A stretch of DNA of 64,000 nucleotides, taken from NCBI GenBank assembly GCA_026770025.1, contig JAMXDE010000047.1:1-64000 (forward strand). The letters run 5' to 3'. Below are positions 11,396 to 22,400 of this stretch, piece by piece (position 1 is the first letter of the stretch; every line of letters begins with the position of its first letter). The position numbers and the translations under genes are program-made. The notes beneath the pieces were generated by a model, which did no database searches, was not told the origin of the DNA, and saw only the letters and a program-made list of their open reading frames with translations. The DNA comes from Craspedostauros australis (lineage: Eukaryota > Bacillariophyta > Bacillariophyceae > Mastogloiales > Achnanthaceae).

Positions 11396-14146
11396 TCATA
11401 GTTGGAGAGTTTTGGTCAGGCGTTTTTGCTTCGCCTTTCCAATCGCGCAGTCCTCGCATGGATGAAGAGTCCCAGTGACATTCCATCCATATTGTCTCGC
11501 TGTCCTGGAGATCGTGTAAGAGTCAACGTGGCCTAGCATTTTATGGAGCTTATTCACATCCATGGGCTTCTTTGTGTCGAGCCCGATGTTTGCCATCTCT
11601 TCGCTCTTGGGGGCAGGTACCATGTTCACACCGAGCACGAATCCGCTGTGAGTTGCCATGATCCAATCGAATCGGATGCGCTGCCCATTCTTATCCAGTG
11701 CAATGATCACGCCCTTGTTACTGATGTTGAATCCATTATGGAGCGCCTTGCCGATGCTCAACAGGTTGACCAAGAGCTTAGGCACGTAACGCACTCCCTT
11801 CAGGATGATGATGGCGCTCTTGCCATCCTTCTGCATCACTCGCATGCGTAGATCACCGACCTTAGTGGCGCGGAGGAATTTTCCGCTTCCCACCTTCACA
11901 GAGAAGTTCGAGAGGCGCACGTTAGTCATGCCCTCATTGTTGTTAGTCAAGTGGCAAGACGCGCCGGTATCCCCCAACCATGTGTTAGCTTCATGTTGGT
12001 CTGGTGCAACCAGCTCGCGGTTGCTCTCACTTGATTCGTGATCTTCGGTCACCATGGCCATTTCGTGTCCGAACCTTGCTTGTTCGAAGTGTTCCATCAG
12101 CTCGAATTTGTATTCCGGGCTTCCTGCCATTGGTCTGACCTTTGGGAGTTCCGGGCACTCCAAGCCGTCTCTTACTTCGGTGTCATCCCAGCCTCTCATC
12201 CATGAGACGCGTTGGGTACACAAGCGGCTCATCCTCAAAATGAGGTGCTTGGGGAGTAGTGGTAGTCTTTTCTCTTCGAGCAGCTCGTTGATGACCACGA
12301 TCTTGAGCGATATGTCGTATGCTCCTTCGAACCCAATTTGGGTGAGCATGTAGTAGAGCTCTCGGGTTCCCAAGCAGTAGGCTCTCTCCCGAATGGATTC
12401 CCTCCTCACGTCGTAGCACAAGATGGCGCCATTGATTCGCACCTGCACGGCTTCCAAGACGTTGGAGAGAGAGACCCTCACGGCGTCCTCCACTGAGTCG
12501 AATCGGCTCAGGATCGCGCGACGGCGAATCCTTTCCGGTTCGGTGGTCGTCGGGATCTTTCTGAACGCCCATGGGGCTCGGATCTTGAATACGTTGAATT
12601 CGGTGCACTCCGTGCACCACGAATACATCGCTCCACGCGCGAGACAGATTGGACACCATGCATCCATCCTGCTGCGTTCACACATGCGGTCGATTTCGTC
12701 ACGTAGGAAGTAGTCAATGGCGCTGTTCATGCGAGTGCCGGTTGCTTCCTCTTCTTGCGCTGGTGGCGCATTGTTGACATCGACCCCTGGCATTGCGACT
12801 TCAGTGACCCCGATGCTCTCGTCTGATTCGAGCAGGTCGTCGTTCATGAGGTCACGGATGCCTTCGTTGATTGGCGATTCGACTCTCTCGGCTGTAGGAA
12901 ACGACTCCATGATTTCGAAGAGATCCTCTTCGAGTCCATCTTCGAGTTCGATTTCATCAAGATCGTCGATCTCAACGAATGCACCGTCTGCGATGACGAG
13001 TGCCATATCGTCCATCGCGTCGTCGCCATCCATCGCCATGTTGGCGCTCTCGGCTTCCTTCATTGCTGCCTTCAGCTTGAAGCATTGGATGATCTTGTGC
13101 CCTGCCTTTCCGCAGTAGTTGCACTTGCCGTCGAATCCGCCTTTCTTGGATCCGCCCTTGGCATCGGCGTGGTTGCCCTTCTTCTTGGACCCACCGCCTT
13201 TCTTGTTGTTGTTGCCTCCCTTGGCTGGTGCACGACAGTCCGCCTTCTTGTGCCCGTAGGCTCCGCAGTTGCGACAGTTTCCCTTGAACTGTCCAGCTCC
13301 GAACAGAGCCAGCTCCTCGTTGCTGCTGTTGCCTGCGCGCTTATAACCATGTTTGAGATGGTGGCGGTCGTAGGTTAGGCTCACAGCTTCGCGGATGTCG
13401 CCCACAGTCATCTCTCGTTCCTTTCCGTGGAACTTGAGTTCGAGCAGCTTCACGTCCATCTCATACTCGCGGCAGAGTGCGTTGAGCACGAGCATGTTGA
13501 ACTGCTCCGTGTCGATGATCACCTCCTGGTCGATCAGTCGGTTGCGAAGGACCTCCATGTCCGTCAAGAAGAGATCCGGATTCTCTCCCTTCTTCAATCG
13601 CATCGCATTGAGCTCCGCCAGCAACTTTGCCTTCATAGGCGCAGTGCGCTGCTCGTAGATGCGACCGAGGGCCACCCAAGCTGCATGAGGATCTCTTCCT
13701 CCATTCAGCATGCCCTCGCATCCCCACACCGCCTCGAAGGCGATCTTGCCTTCCTTCGAATCATGGTTCATCGCCATGGTCAGTTCCTCGAAGGCGAACC
13801 TTGCCATTGCTGCCTTGTACTCCGCTAGATCCGCAGCGCTTGGTTTGGTACCGGACTTGGTACCCGCCTTGAGTTTGGCGCCTGGATCAGGCTTGATGGT
13901 TGCAACCAGGGACTCGGCTGCGGCGGAGGGAGCAGTCACCTTCACATCGGAGTAGGGCTTCAAGAGCATGTCGCGGTAACCACGACGGTTAGCGCGACAG
14001 AGGAACTTGGCGTGCCAGAACTTCCAGTTCTCCTTTTTACCGTCGAAGTAGACGATCTTGTCGGACTTGGTCTTGTAGGTACTCATGATGATGATGATGA
14101 AGGTGGATGATGGCTTGTTGGTGCGGGGTGAAACGTAGGATTTCAA
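11396..14146 (-). pseudogene. Element G: Gag, protease and integrase zinc-binding domain
   Basis: The 916-codon frame starts at 14146, shortly inside the 5' LTR. It encodes a copia-type Gag, two CCHC zinc knuckles (CRNCGAYGHKKADC and CNYCGKAGHKIIQC) separated by a K/G/N-rich spacer, a long acidic insert, the aspartic protease motif GDTGAS (roughly residue 723), and the HHCC zinc-binding region of integrase. It stops at TGA, 11396-11398, in the middle of pol. The downstream integrase core is in the same frame, so this is one nonsense codon in a fused gag-pol. The ATG at about 14086 (MSTYKT) is a plausible alternative start. Confidence 0.88.
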
Positions 14147-14164
14147 TCGTAACGTTTCGAAACG

Positions 14165-15068
14165 TGTTGGAAATCCGGGGTGGTGTGATAGTAGAAAGCT
14201 AATCGTTTGTTAGAATCTACTTCTCTGAACTGTGAGCTCTTCATTGCTCTCAATTGCAAAGTTCAATCTCCTCCTGAGATCTCCGTGGGTCCCTCTGTTG
14301 GTCTAGCAGGCATCCATCTTGCATTCATCGCAAATTCACCATGGACATGCAAGCACCACCGAGTACCCCATGTTCGTGCACACAAGCACGTTGTCCTCCA
14401 CTGATAGTTTCGATGCCTTAGATAACGTCGAGTTGTAGGCATCACACAGATCGGTTCATTCGATCAGATCACGGTCTCCCATTCGTCAAGGGAACACCTT
14501 GGTTGGGAGCTCATTCAGCTCCTCAACCATCCCACATCTCCGATCGACTCCGATCGTTTCTCTCCAATCGTTTCTCTCCGATCGTTTCTCTCCAATCGTT
14601 TCTCTCCGATCGTTTCTCTCCAATCGTTTCTCTCCGATCGTTTCTCCCATCGTTTCTCCCTTTACCTTGCCGATCACTTCACCGGCTTCCTGGATGTTCC
14701 TCATACCAGGTTCGTTCACCGGTCGTCTCACACTTCGTGATGTCGGCCTTCCTCCAGTACTCTTTTCTCATTGGTTGCGACATGGGGGCCGTAGTCGCTC
14801 GTGTCGTGATGTTGGTCACGATTCCAAACATCCCCGCCCCCTGCGACATACACGTGTGATTCGCATTCCTGCATTGGAGTCATGAACGTCAGGCATGGTT
14901 CGCATTCGGCACGTGGCGTTCTCCACCGCGAGTTACGTGCAGCTCACATTTTTCTGTGTCACAGTGATCAAACGTGGGAGTTGCGGTAATGTAGAATATC
15001 CCCACGTTCGGCTCCTTACTCTTGGGAGGTGCGGCAATATGGTGTTTCAGAACACCCGATTCCTGACA
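14165..15068 (-). repeat. 5' LTR of element G
   Basis: It is 904 bp and almost identical to the LTR at 7512-8415. On the minus strand the LTR end AACA is followed at once by CGTTTCGAAACG, a 12-bp palindrome where the primer site should be. I could not match that to a tRNA 3' end. The 14-bp minisatellite is at about 14538-14659. Confidence 0.95.
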
Positions 15069-15074
15069 GGGGTC
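15069..15074. repeat. Target-site duplication of element G, right copy
   Basis: GGGGTC repeats the six bases found at 7506-7511. Confidence 0.85.
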
Positions 15075-18000
15075 CATGGGTTCTCGTCCTTCCATGGGAT
15101 TATTCGGGATACCGTTTATGGCCTGGCGTGTCCCGGGTTCCGTGGGGTCCTTCGATGCGTTGTGGGCGTTTGGGTCCATTGCTCCAGCGTCACGCGGTGC
15201 ATCAGGTTGGTCATCCCAGTCGACAACCTTGTCTCCTCCGATTGGGTCCCTGGTAAGGTAGCAACCCATGGGCACGTTGCACACGTGTCCTCCTTGGTGA
15301 TCTGAAGGGTTCCATCCTTGCTTTGGGGTGATGTCATAGGTGGGCAGATCCTCATCGACCTCCATGATGGGAAAGACGTCGAACGTCATCAGCGCGTCTC
15401 GCATCTCCAAGTTGATCGTCGTGTCTTCGTCAGGCATTAGGCATTGTCGGCCTGTGCCTGGTGTCGAAAACGATGCCCGGTGTTCCGACGAAACCGTATC
15501 GAGGACGGCTCCACTGGCTCGAATTTGGTGGTCGGAGAGCAGTGTCACCCGACTGTCGACGTTCAGAGCGGCTTTGTAGATCCGGAGGATCACTTCGTTG
15601 CCTTCTCTGGTCCTGGCCTTGATACTTGCGTCTACCACCGCGAGGTTGTTCTTCCTCATCGTGCTGGCCACGGCACCGACGATATTGTACGTCCGATGCG
15701 GGTAGATGTAGTCAATCTTCCAGACCCGGTCCTTGTTCCCGATAACGCAGCATTGTGCGCCTCCGTCACATACCGCGTATGTTTGCGGAGAGAAGGTCGC
15801 CAGGTTGATCAGCTGTTCGGGTACTGATTGGCGTTGCTTGGATTCTGGTGGATCGATAGGGCTTGGGGCGTCGGATGAGTCACTCATCGTGATCATCTTC
15901 ACGAGTCGGTCGTTGCCGTTCTCCTCGTGTCCTCCATAATCGACTAGGAACTTGGCGAGCTCCGAGGCGTCAATCGAGGATAGGTCCGATCCATTCCCGT
16001 CCTGGGAATCAGATTCCTCGGTGGATCCTGCGGTGTACCTGGCCAGGTTCGCGTGGGTGACACCTCCATACTGCTTGTGTGGCTTGGTTTCCTCCCCTTT
16101 CTCTGGGGGCTTCACGCTGGCAGGTGGTTGGGGTTCTTCCTGCTCCTTCTTGCCCTCGACGCGGGTGAATCCGGATCCGTTCCGGTCGTTATTGCGGCGG
16201 GCCCAGCGGAGGGAACTGCGGAGTTTCATGATCACTCGACGGACCTTCTCGGGTAGTCCATCGAATACTTCTTGTGAGATGAAGGTGGGATCCTCCTGTA
16301 GTTTCTTCGAAATGGCATTGATGACCATCTCAGTGTTGGATTCACCTTGATCTTGGTTGGTTTCGGCGGTTGCCTTGAAAATCCTGCGTTTGCCGGACCT
16401 TGATCCCCGCTGGTTATTGGCTACCGCATTGTCCCTGGCGGACTCGGAGATGAGGTACATGCAGGTGGCTCCCATCGACTGCATGTCCGGGCTTCGCTCG
16501 ATGCTCCGGACCATGGTGCGAACGTTGATGTCGTCGCAACCAATGAGGTGGTTAAGGAGCGTGCGGCGTTGTTGCGCGTCGGAGACTTGTTGATCCGGAT
16601 TGGTCGCCAGGAAATTCACGTTCGCGAATATATCCTGGATTTCCTTCACATAGGATCCCAGGTCCTGTCTGCTGGGGTTGAAGTCGTGTACCCTCTTCAT
16701 CAGAGAGTCGACCTCCATACCTCGGATCCAGTCGTTATCGTAGGTATTGAGGAGCTCATTCCAGAATAGGATGCCGTCCTCGGTGAGGAGTCCTCTGGTG
16801 GCGAGTCCATGTGCTGGGCCGCCGGCGAAGACAGAGTATAGTCCCGCGAATAGGGTCCTGACGTCGCTCGCGACCTGTTCTGGCGAGGTGGTTGTTGGCA
16901 CACCTGTCACCGGGTCGATGTGGTCCTTGATCGCATGGATTCCTTGGGAATGGTATCTGTGCCGGAACTGGTCGTTGATCAGGTACGCCATATCATTTCC
17001 CAGGAGGTGGGCATGGATTTGGTGTTTCACCACTTGGAAGGATGCCGCATCACTCGTGAATTTGACGGAGTCAGGGATGGGGCGTCGCTTCGTTAGCTTG
17101 GCCTGGGCGACTGGTGGTTCGCTGCGAGTGGATCCTCGATGGGGTGTATACCCGGGTTCGTGTTGCCCGTGTGGGGTGTTCGGGCCCATGTTGCGTGGGT
17201 TATGTCTTCCGGAACCTCCATTGGGATCGGTTGGGCGGTACCCATACGCGGGTGGTCGTGGTGGATACCCGGGGTGAGGGTGTCCAACGGGGGTGAAGGC
17301 TCCTTGTGGCATTGGAAAACCTCCGGCTCCATGGGGAAAATGGCCAATGGGGATAGGGATTCCGATGGGCGGGAATCCTCCTGGATGGGTTCCGTGGTAC
17401 GTCGGGAGCGGTGGACCATGAGGGAATTGGTTTCCCATGGTAGGGGAATGCCCATACGGGTTGCCGCCGTGGTGTCCATGGTTAATTGGGGGTCCATGGT
17501 TGTCACGGTGCGGGCGGTTTGTCCCATGGCTCGCGGGTGGGTTGCCGGCAGGGTTTCGGTTCACGGGTTCGTTCCCGTTGTTGCCTCGATAGTTACCCAC
17601 GCCGTGTGAGGCTGGTGTATCCGCAGTACCGTGGTAGGGATGCGGGTTACGATCGTGGGGTGGGCGGTTCCTGTCGTTCTCTGGGTAGTTCATCCGGGGT
17701 GGGTTGGTACCTCCTGGGCCTCCGGCGGTCGTGTCGGGGGCGAAGGTTACTACCTTGGCGCCGGTTGGGTTGCGGTTGTAATCGCCGATCGTCGCGGGGT
17801 CTACGTTGGGGAAGAGTCGGTTCCGTCCCGTGGGGCCGCGGTTGTCGGGTACGTCTACGGTATCGTCGTTACCAGGGTGTTGGTCGTAGTTGGTGCCTGG
17901 TTCGGTATCTTCGTTGGGCGGAGTGGTGCCGCGGGTGTCGATGATCACTGGTGACGTGTTTTGTGATCCTTGCTTGGCGATGCTGGAGAGTTGGGTTTCG

Positions 18001-18866
18001 TTCTGGAAGTTGGGTGGGGTACGGTGCGGTGTATTCCCACCAAACATGAGGGAGAGCCCAGATGGGGTTCCTCCTGGGTGGCTGTCGTTGTCGCGTCCGG
18101 TTCTATGGGTAGATGCTTCTGACCCAGATGAGATGCTGGTTGCGGATGCGTTGGAGAGTGCTTTCTTGTGTTCCCCGATGGCATTCAACCAGGCTTGGTT
18201 GTGATGGCGTTTGCCGCATCGTTCGGAACGGCAGAAGTCTGCCATGGCTTTGGCAGTGGTGTCCGTGTCGGTGAACATCGCGTCAAGGGTGGATTCGAGA
18301 GTTGATTCCTCTTCAACTTCGATGGATCTGATCCATTCTCCGATGTGGTAGATGAGGAGTCCTGTCTTGTAGTTCCTTGCGACGTCGTCCGGGTGCTTGA
18401 GGTTGAACATGATTAATGCCGGGTTCATGTCGGTGGCTTCTTCATGGATGGTGATCAGCAGTTGGAAGATGGTCTTCTCTTCTGCGAGGGTCTTGGCTGG
18501 AAAGAGATCAAAGATCATGGCGGTTTCGATGCTGATCCGGAACTCCTGTTTGAGTTCCGTGAACGCGTCCCAGGTAGTCTTGTGGACGTGGCGCACGACT
18601 TCGGTTTCGTTGGTTCTTTCCTTTCGGTTCCATGCATCCACGATGATGGGGTGTCGGAAGGTGACCTCGATGAAGTCGACTCCGATCTCTGTGAAGGAGA
18701 GCGAAGATGGCCCGGCCGTTGGGTAGCCTGGCGTGCCATCAAGGATGGCAGAGAGGCTTGGGTCCTTCGGGTCCGTGGGAAGGGTCTCGAAGGCTTCGGT
18801 CCTGTCTCCTGGGTTCCTCTTGGGAGGTGGCCGGTTGGAGACCTGAAGGCGTTGGGTGACGGTCAT
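15069..18866 (-). CDS. Element F: Gag and protease (5' part of gag-pol, cut by G)
   Basis: The frame opens at 18866 and runs 1266 codons until G interrupts it. The Gag is unusually long (about 1000 residues before the protease) and lacks a CCHC knuckle. About residues 300-590 form a low-complexity P/G/H/N-rich segment. A more ordinary helical Gag-like region follows (about residues 600-850). The presumed protease centre near residue 1034 reads CDGGAQCC, that is D-G-G in place of the usual D-S/T-G. No lesion is visible in this segment; the frame continues in phase into integrase at 7505. Apparent residues beyond 15069 belong to the G LTR. Confidence 0.85.
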
Positions 18867-18897
18867 CTTGCAGAGGTCTAAGAGCTTGACAATCTTT

Positions 18898-18911
18898 TGC
18901 GACTGTTAATC
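18898..18911 (-). promoter_or_regulatory. Primer binding site of F, complementary to 5' half of tRNA-Asn
   Basis: The plus strand reads TGCGACTGTTAATC. This equals the anticodon arm of tRNA-Asn(GUU) from nucleotide 27 to 40: stem TGCGA, loop CTGTTAA and the first two bases of the 3' stem. On the element strand it directly follows the LTR end. The same 14 bases follow the 5' LTR of C. The tRNA comparison rests on the known yeast tRNA-Asn sequence. Confidence 0.8.
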
Positions 18912-19438
18912 TAATAGAGCCCAAACGTAATGGCTGTTGTCTTGTTGGCTGTTCTTTAGCTGTAGGCAGAGGCTTGACTGGCAAGCGATCCGGACGAGAG
19001 TCTTCTGTTCCACAAGTAGTCAATTTAGAATACTGGTAGATGGTGAAGAAACGTGCGGATTATGAGATTAGTGCTATGGTTCTTCTCTTCGAGGGGATCT
19101 CCTGTGATGTCCTGTATGACAATGCGTGTGGGTTGTGTAGCCCAAGTACCGTGGGTTGAGATCCGTCGTCTGGGTTCTGTGAGAGACAATGGGCGATGAT
19201 GCTCGTTGTTGTGGCTTTGGTTCCGTGCGTCGGCGTTTTAGCGATGGTGGGTGTCAGAAACTTGGTTATCGGAACCCCATTGGTTCCTTGACACGAATTC
19301 CGAAGATCCGCTTCAAGGTTCTGGATCTGTCTCCAAACGTGGGGTTCGGCGAAGTGTCCGTTCGATCTATTGGAATGCTGACGAGTCAGATGATTCGTAG
19401 TCTCTCTCGCTAAGGTGGTTACTAGTTTAGCTCTATTA
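18912..19438 (-). repeat. 5' LTR of element F, TA...TA ends
   Basis: This 527-bp LTR reads on the minus strand from TAATAGAGCTAAACTAG to GGGCTCTATTA, giving a perfect 9-bp terminal inverted repeat (TAATAGAGC). The start aligns with the C LTR (TATTAGCTCAAACTAG). The inner edge is fixed by the primer site at 18898-18911 and the outer edge by resumption of the H gag at 19439. No second LTR is in the window to confirm the ends. Confidence 0.75.
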
Positions 19439-22400
19439 AGCTCCAAGGCGGAAAGGCATACGTGGACGACTTCGCGGATACGGGCAGCAAGCGCGACGAC
19501 GCGGCGATGGCTGCGACAGGCGGATTCAAGGGCAACTGTCACAACTGCGGAAAGTACGGCCATCGGTCTGCGAATTGTCCAGACAGAAAGCAAGCGGCCG
19601 ACAACAACAACAACCATCAATCCAACAACGGCCGACGAGGAGGCTACAACAACAGAGGCAACAGAAGAGGAGATCAGCGCGGCAATCAAGGCAACCGCGG
19701 CAACAGAGGAAGAGGTCGAGGCAACGGTTTCAGCGGGAAGTGCCATTACTGTGGCATCCCAGGGCATCGAGAGGCAGACTGCAGGAAGAAAAAGTTCAAC
19801 GAAAAGAGAAAGCAGGAAGAGCAAGGAAACACGGCGCAAGACGGCACCGACGACAGATTCGAGATGGTGATGACCATGCTCGACACACCCGCACAAACTC
19901 ACACCGCCTACGCTGTCGATGATTCATTCTTTGATACCTTCCAACACCGTCCAGGAATAGACGAGGTCCACGACGACACGAGCATCCCAGAATGGCTCGA
20001 CGACGGACCAATCATCCACGAGGTGACGCTCGACAACGAGCCTCGTTTTGATCTCGATTTCGATTATTGCCTCAACACGCACGACTTGCCGAGCAACGGC
20101 AACCGAGAAGAAGACCCCGAGGAGGATATCGATATCCTCGCTATGGAGGAAGCCGGGGAGCCCCCGATTGAGCAAGACATGCTCCTGGACGACAATCTCT
20201 TCGAAGAGGCGTCAGCCGCTGGCTCCGCCGAAGAAGAGATCGCTCAAGATGACGGAGATGACGACAGCGACGCAACTCGTCCACTATACGTCCGAAACAG
20301 ATTCCGTCCTCTCAGACCAGAAGGGCAACGAGTCATGAACCACCACGAAGACGTGATCTTCCCAACCGGCCTACGGTTCGGGCCAACAGACTTCTTCAAC
20401 CAACGAGGAGCGCACGGCAGGCATGACACTGTGCCGTACCCAACATTCACGGCCGAGATCAGACAACGCGAGATGGTCAGCAACGCCATCTTCAACGGGG
20501 CCCGCAACTTGTTCCCCAACAATCGACGCATCCAGATGGCATTCGTTGGACGAGTGTCAGGAATGTTCATCATGGCAGAGCTTCTGTCAATCGAAGAGAT
20601 CCTAGCAAACAGCATGATTCTCAACAGGATCCTCGAGCATCACGGCCAACCACCACTGAGCATCATGGAGAGGCACTTCATCCTCGGAGGATGCATGGTG
20701 ACACTCCTTCACCACCGACCACAGGAGAGGCGACCTGAGCCACCGCGACAGGCAAGACCGGAACCACCACAGCAGGCAGCACCAATGCGCCCTCCAATCA
20801 ATTGGGATGATTCCAGCACGGGTGAGTCATCCGACGACGACGATTCCTCCTACGACGACGAGTTGGCAATCATGGTCGTGGATCGCACGCGCTTCCGTGC
20901 ATCCAACCACCACACCGACACACCCGATGAACACACATGGCTCGCCGACAGTGGAGCCTCATGCCACATTGTGAATTCGGATAAGGGGATGTTCAACATC
21001 CGCCACATCCAGTCCTTTGTGAAGGTCGGCGACAACACGCAACTCAACTCACCAAAGATGGGGTCCATCTATCTCCGAGTGAAGCAACGCGACAACACAC
21101 AGCGCACCATCAGACTGAACGACGTGAAGTTCGCACCCAAGATGTGGGTGAACCTGTTCTCAACGAACAAGGCGCTGGAGAATGGATACCAGATTGGCAA
21201 CAACGGTATCATCATGGACATCGCAAACGGCAACGGGAACAAGATCGTGTTCGATCGAGTGTTCCGCACGCGAAATGGTTTCGTGACTGGCGTGCAGATG
21301 CATGCAGTCAAGCCACGCACAGACATCACGGCTGCGGCCGTCACATCGGATCCACCGAAGAGCATCAACGCATCCACACTCCATCGCATGTTGGGACACG
21401 CCCCACTGGAAGCAATGCAACGGACCGCATCGCATCACGGATGGAACATCATCGGCACCATGCCGCCATGCAAGCACTGTGCCATCGCCAACGCACGAGT
21501 GAAGAACGTCCCGAAGGCGACCATCGCAAGAGCATCGCGACGATGTGAGCGATTCTTCATCGACATCAGCTACACAAAGCACACGAGCTTCGGAAACAAG
21601 CGGTACTGGGTGTTGATCGTAGACGACCACACAGATTACTGCTGGAGCATCTTCCTCACCAACAAGGGTGACCAACCAGCCTTCCTGAAGCGATTCCTTC
21701 AGAAGATCCGTATACACACGGACGGCAAGCCAATCATCTTCCGTGGCGACAACAGCGGAGAGAACAAGGCATCCGAGGTCCATCTGCTCGAAGCCGGATT
21801 CGACGTCTCATTCGAATATACGGCATCCAACACACCACAGCAGAACGGCAGAGTGGAGCGCAAGTTCGCATACTTGTACACGAAGATGCGATCCATGCTG
21901 AACGGCGCCCAGCTCAACGAGGAGCACAGACATGGACTATGGGCTGCAGCAGCCAACGTCGCGACCGCGGTCGCCAACATCACTGTGGCGAAGGGACAGA
22001 CCAAATCGCCACACAACCTGTTCTTCGGAGAGGATCCGAAGTATGCAAGCGGACTCCGTACCTTCGGCGAAGTCGGAGTCGTCAAGACGGCCTATGGAGG
22101 CATGACAGCGAAACTCCAGAACAGAGGCGAGGCGATGTTGTTCGTCGGATATGCTCCACAGCATGGATCCGGCGTCTATAACATGTACCGTCCATCCACC
22201 AAGTCCATCGTCTGCACCAGAGACGTGAAGTGGCTCAACAGATCATACGGGCACTTCAAGGGTTGGACCTACGGCTCGGACGATGGGAAGCCGGAAGGGA
22301 GTCAGATCGTCGCAACCGATGCCGAGCACCCAACGGAGACTGACGATGACGGATTCATCCTGGTCGGAAGGGAAGGGATAGCGCCGTCCCACACAGCTCG

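Larger units (their letters stand above)
7512..15068 (-). mobile_element. Element G: lineage-1 copia retrotransposon inserted in F
   Basis: A complete copia element of 7557 bp lies on the minus strand: 5' LTR at 14165-15068, gag-protease-integrase N-terminus at 14146-11396, integrase core to about 10900, RT-RNase H to 8454, then polypurine tract and 3' LTR at 7512-8415. The two 904-bp LTRs differ at only one base that I can find (7629 against 14282), so the insertion is young. One in-frame TGA and one frameshift nevertheless break its polyprotein. It interrupts F between protease and integrase and is flanked by the 6-bp repeat GGGGTC. Confidence 0.93.
2540..19438 (-). mobile_element. Element F: lineage-2 copia retrotransposon, split by G and cut by A
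   Basis: F reads on the minus strand from its 5' LTR (18912-19438) through gag-protease (18866-15069), then resumes left of the inserted G element at 7505 with integrase, RT and RNase H down to 2540. There A interrupts it. The codon frame matches exactly across the G insertion. F has two frameshifts (near 5850 and 4520) and a TGA (4390-4392), so it is inactive. Its 3' LTR is not seen and should lie left of the window beyond A. On the right, F interrupts the gag of H. Confidence 0.88.
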
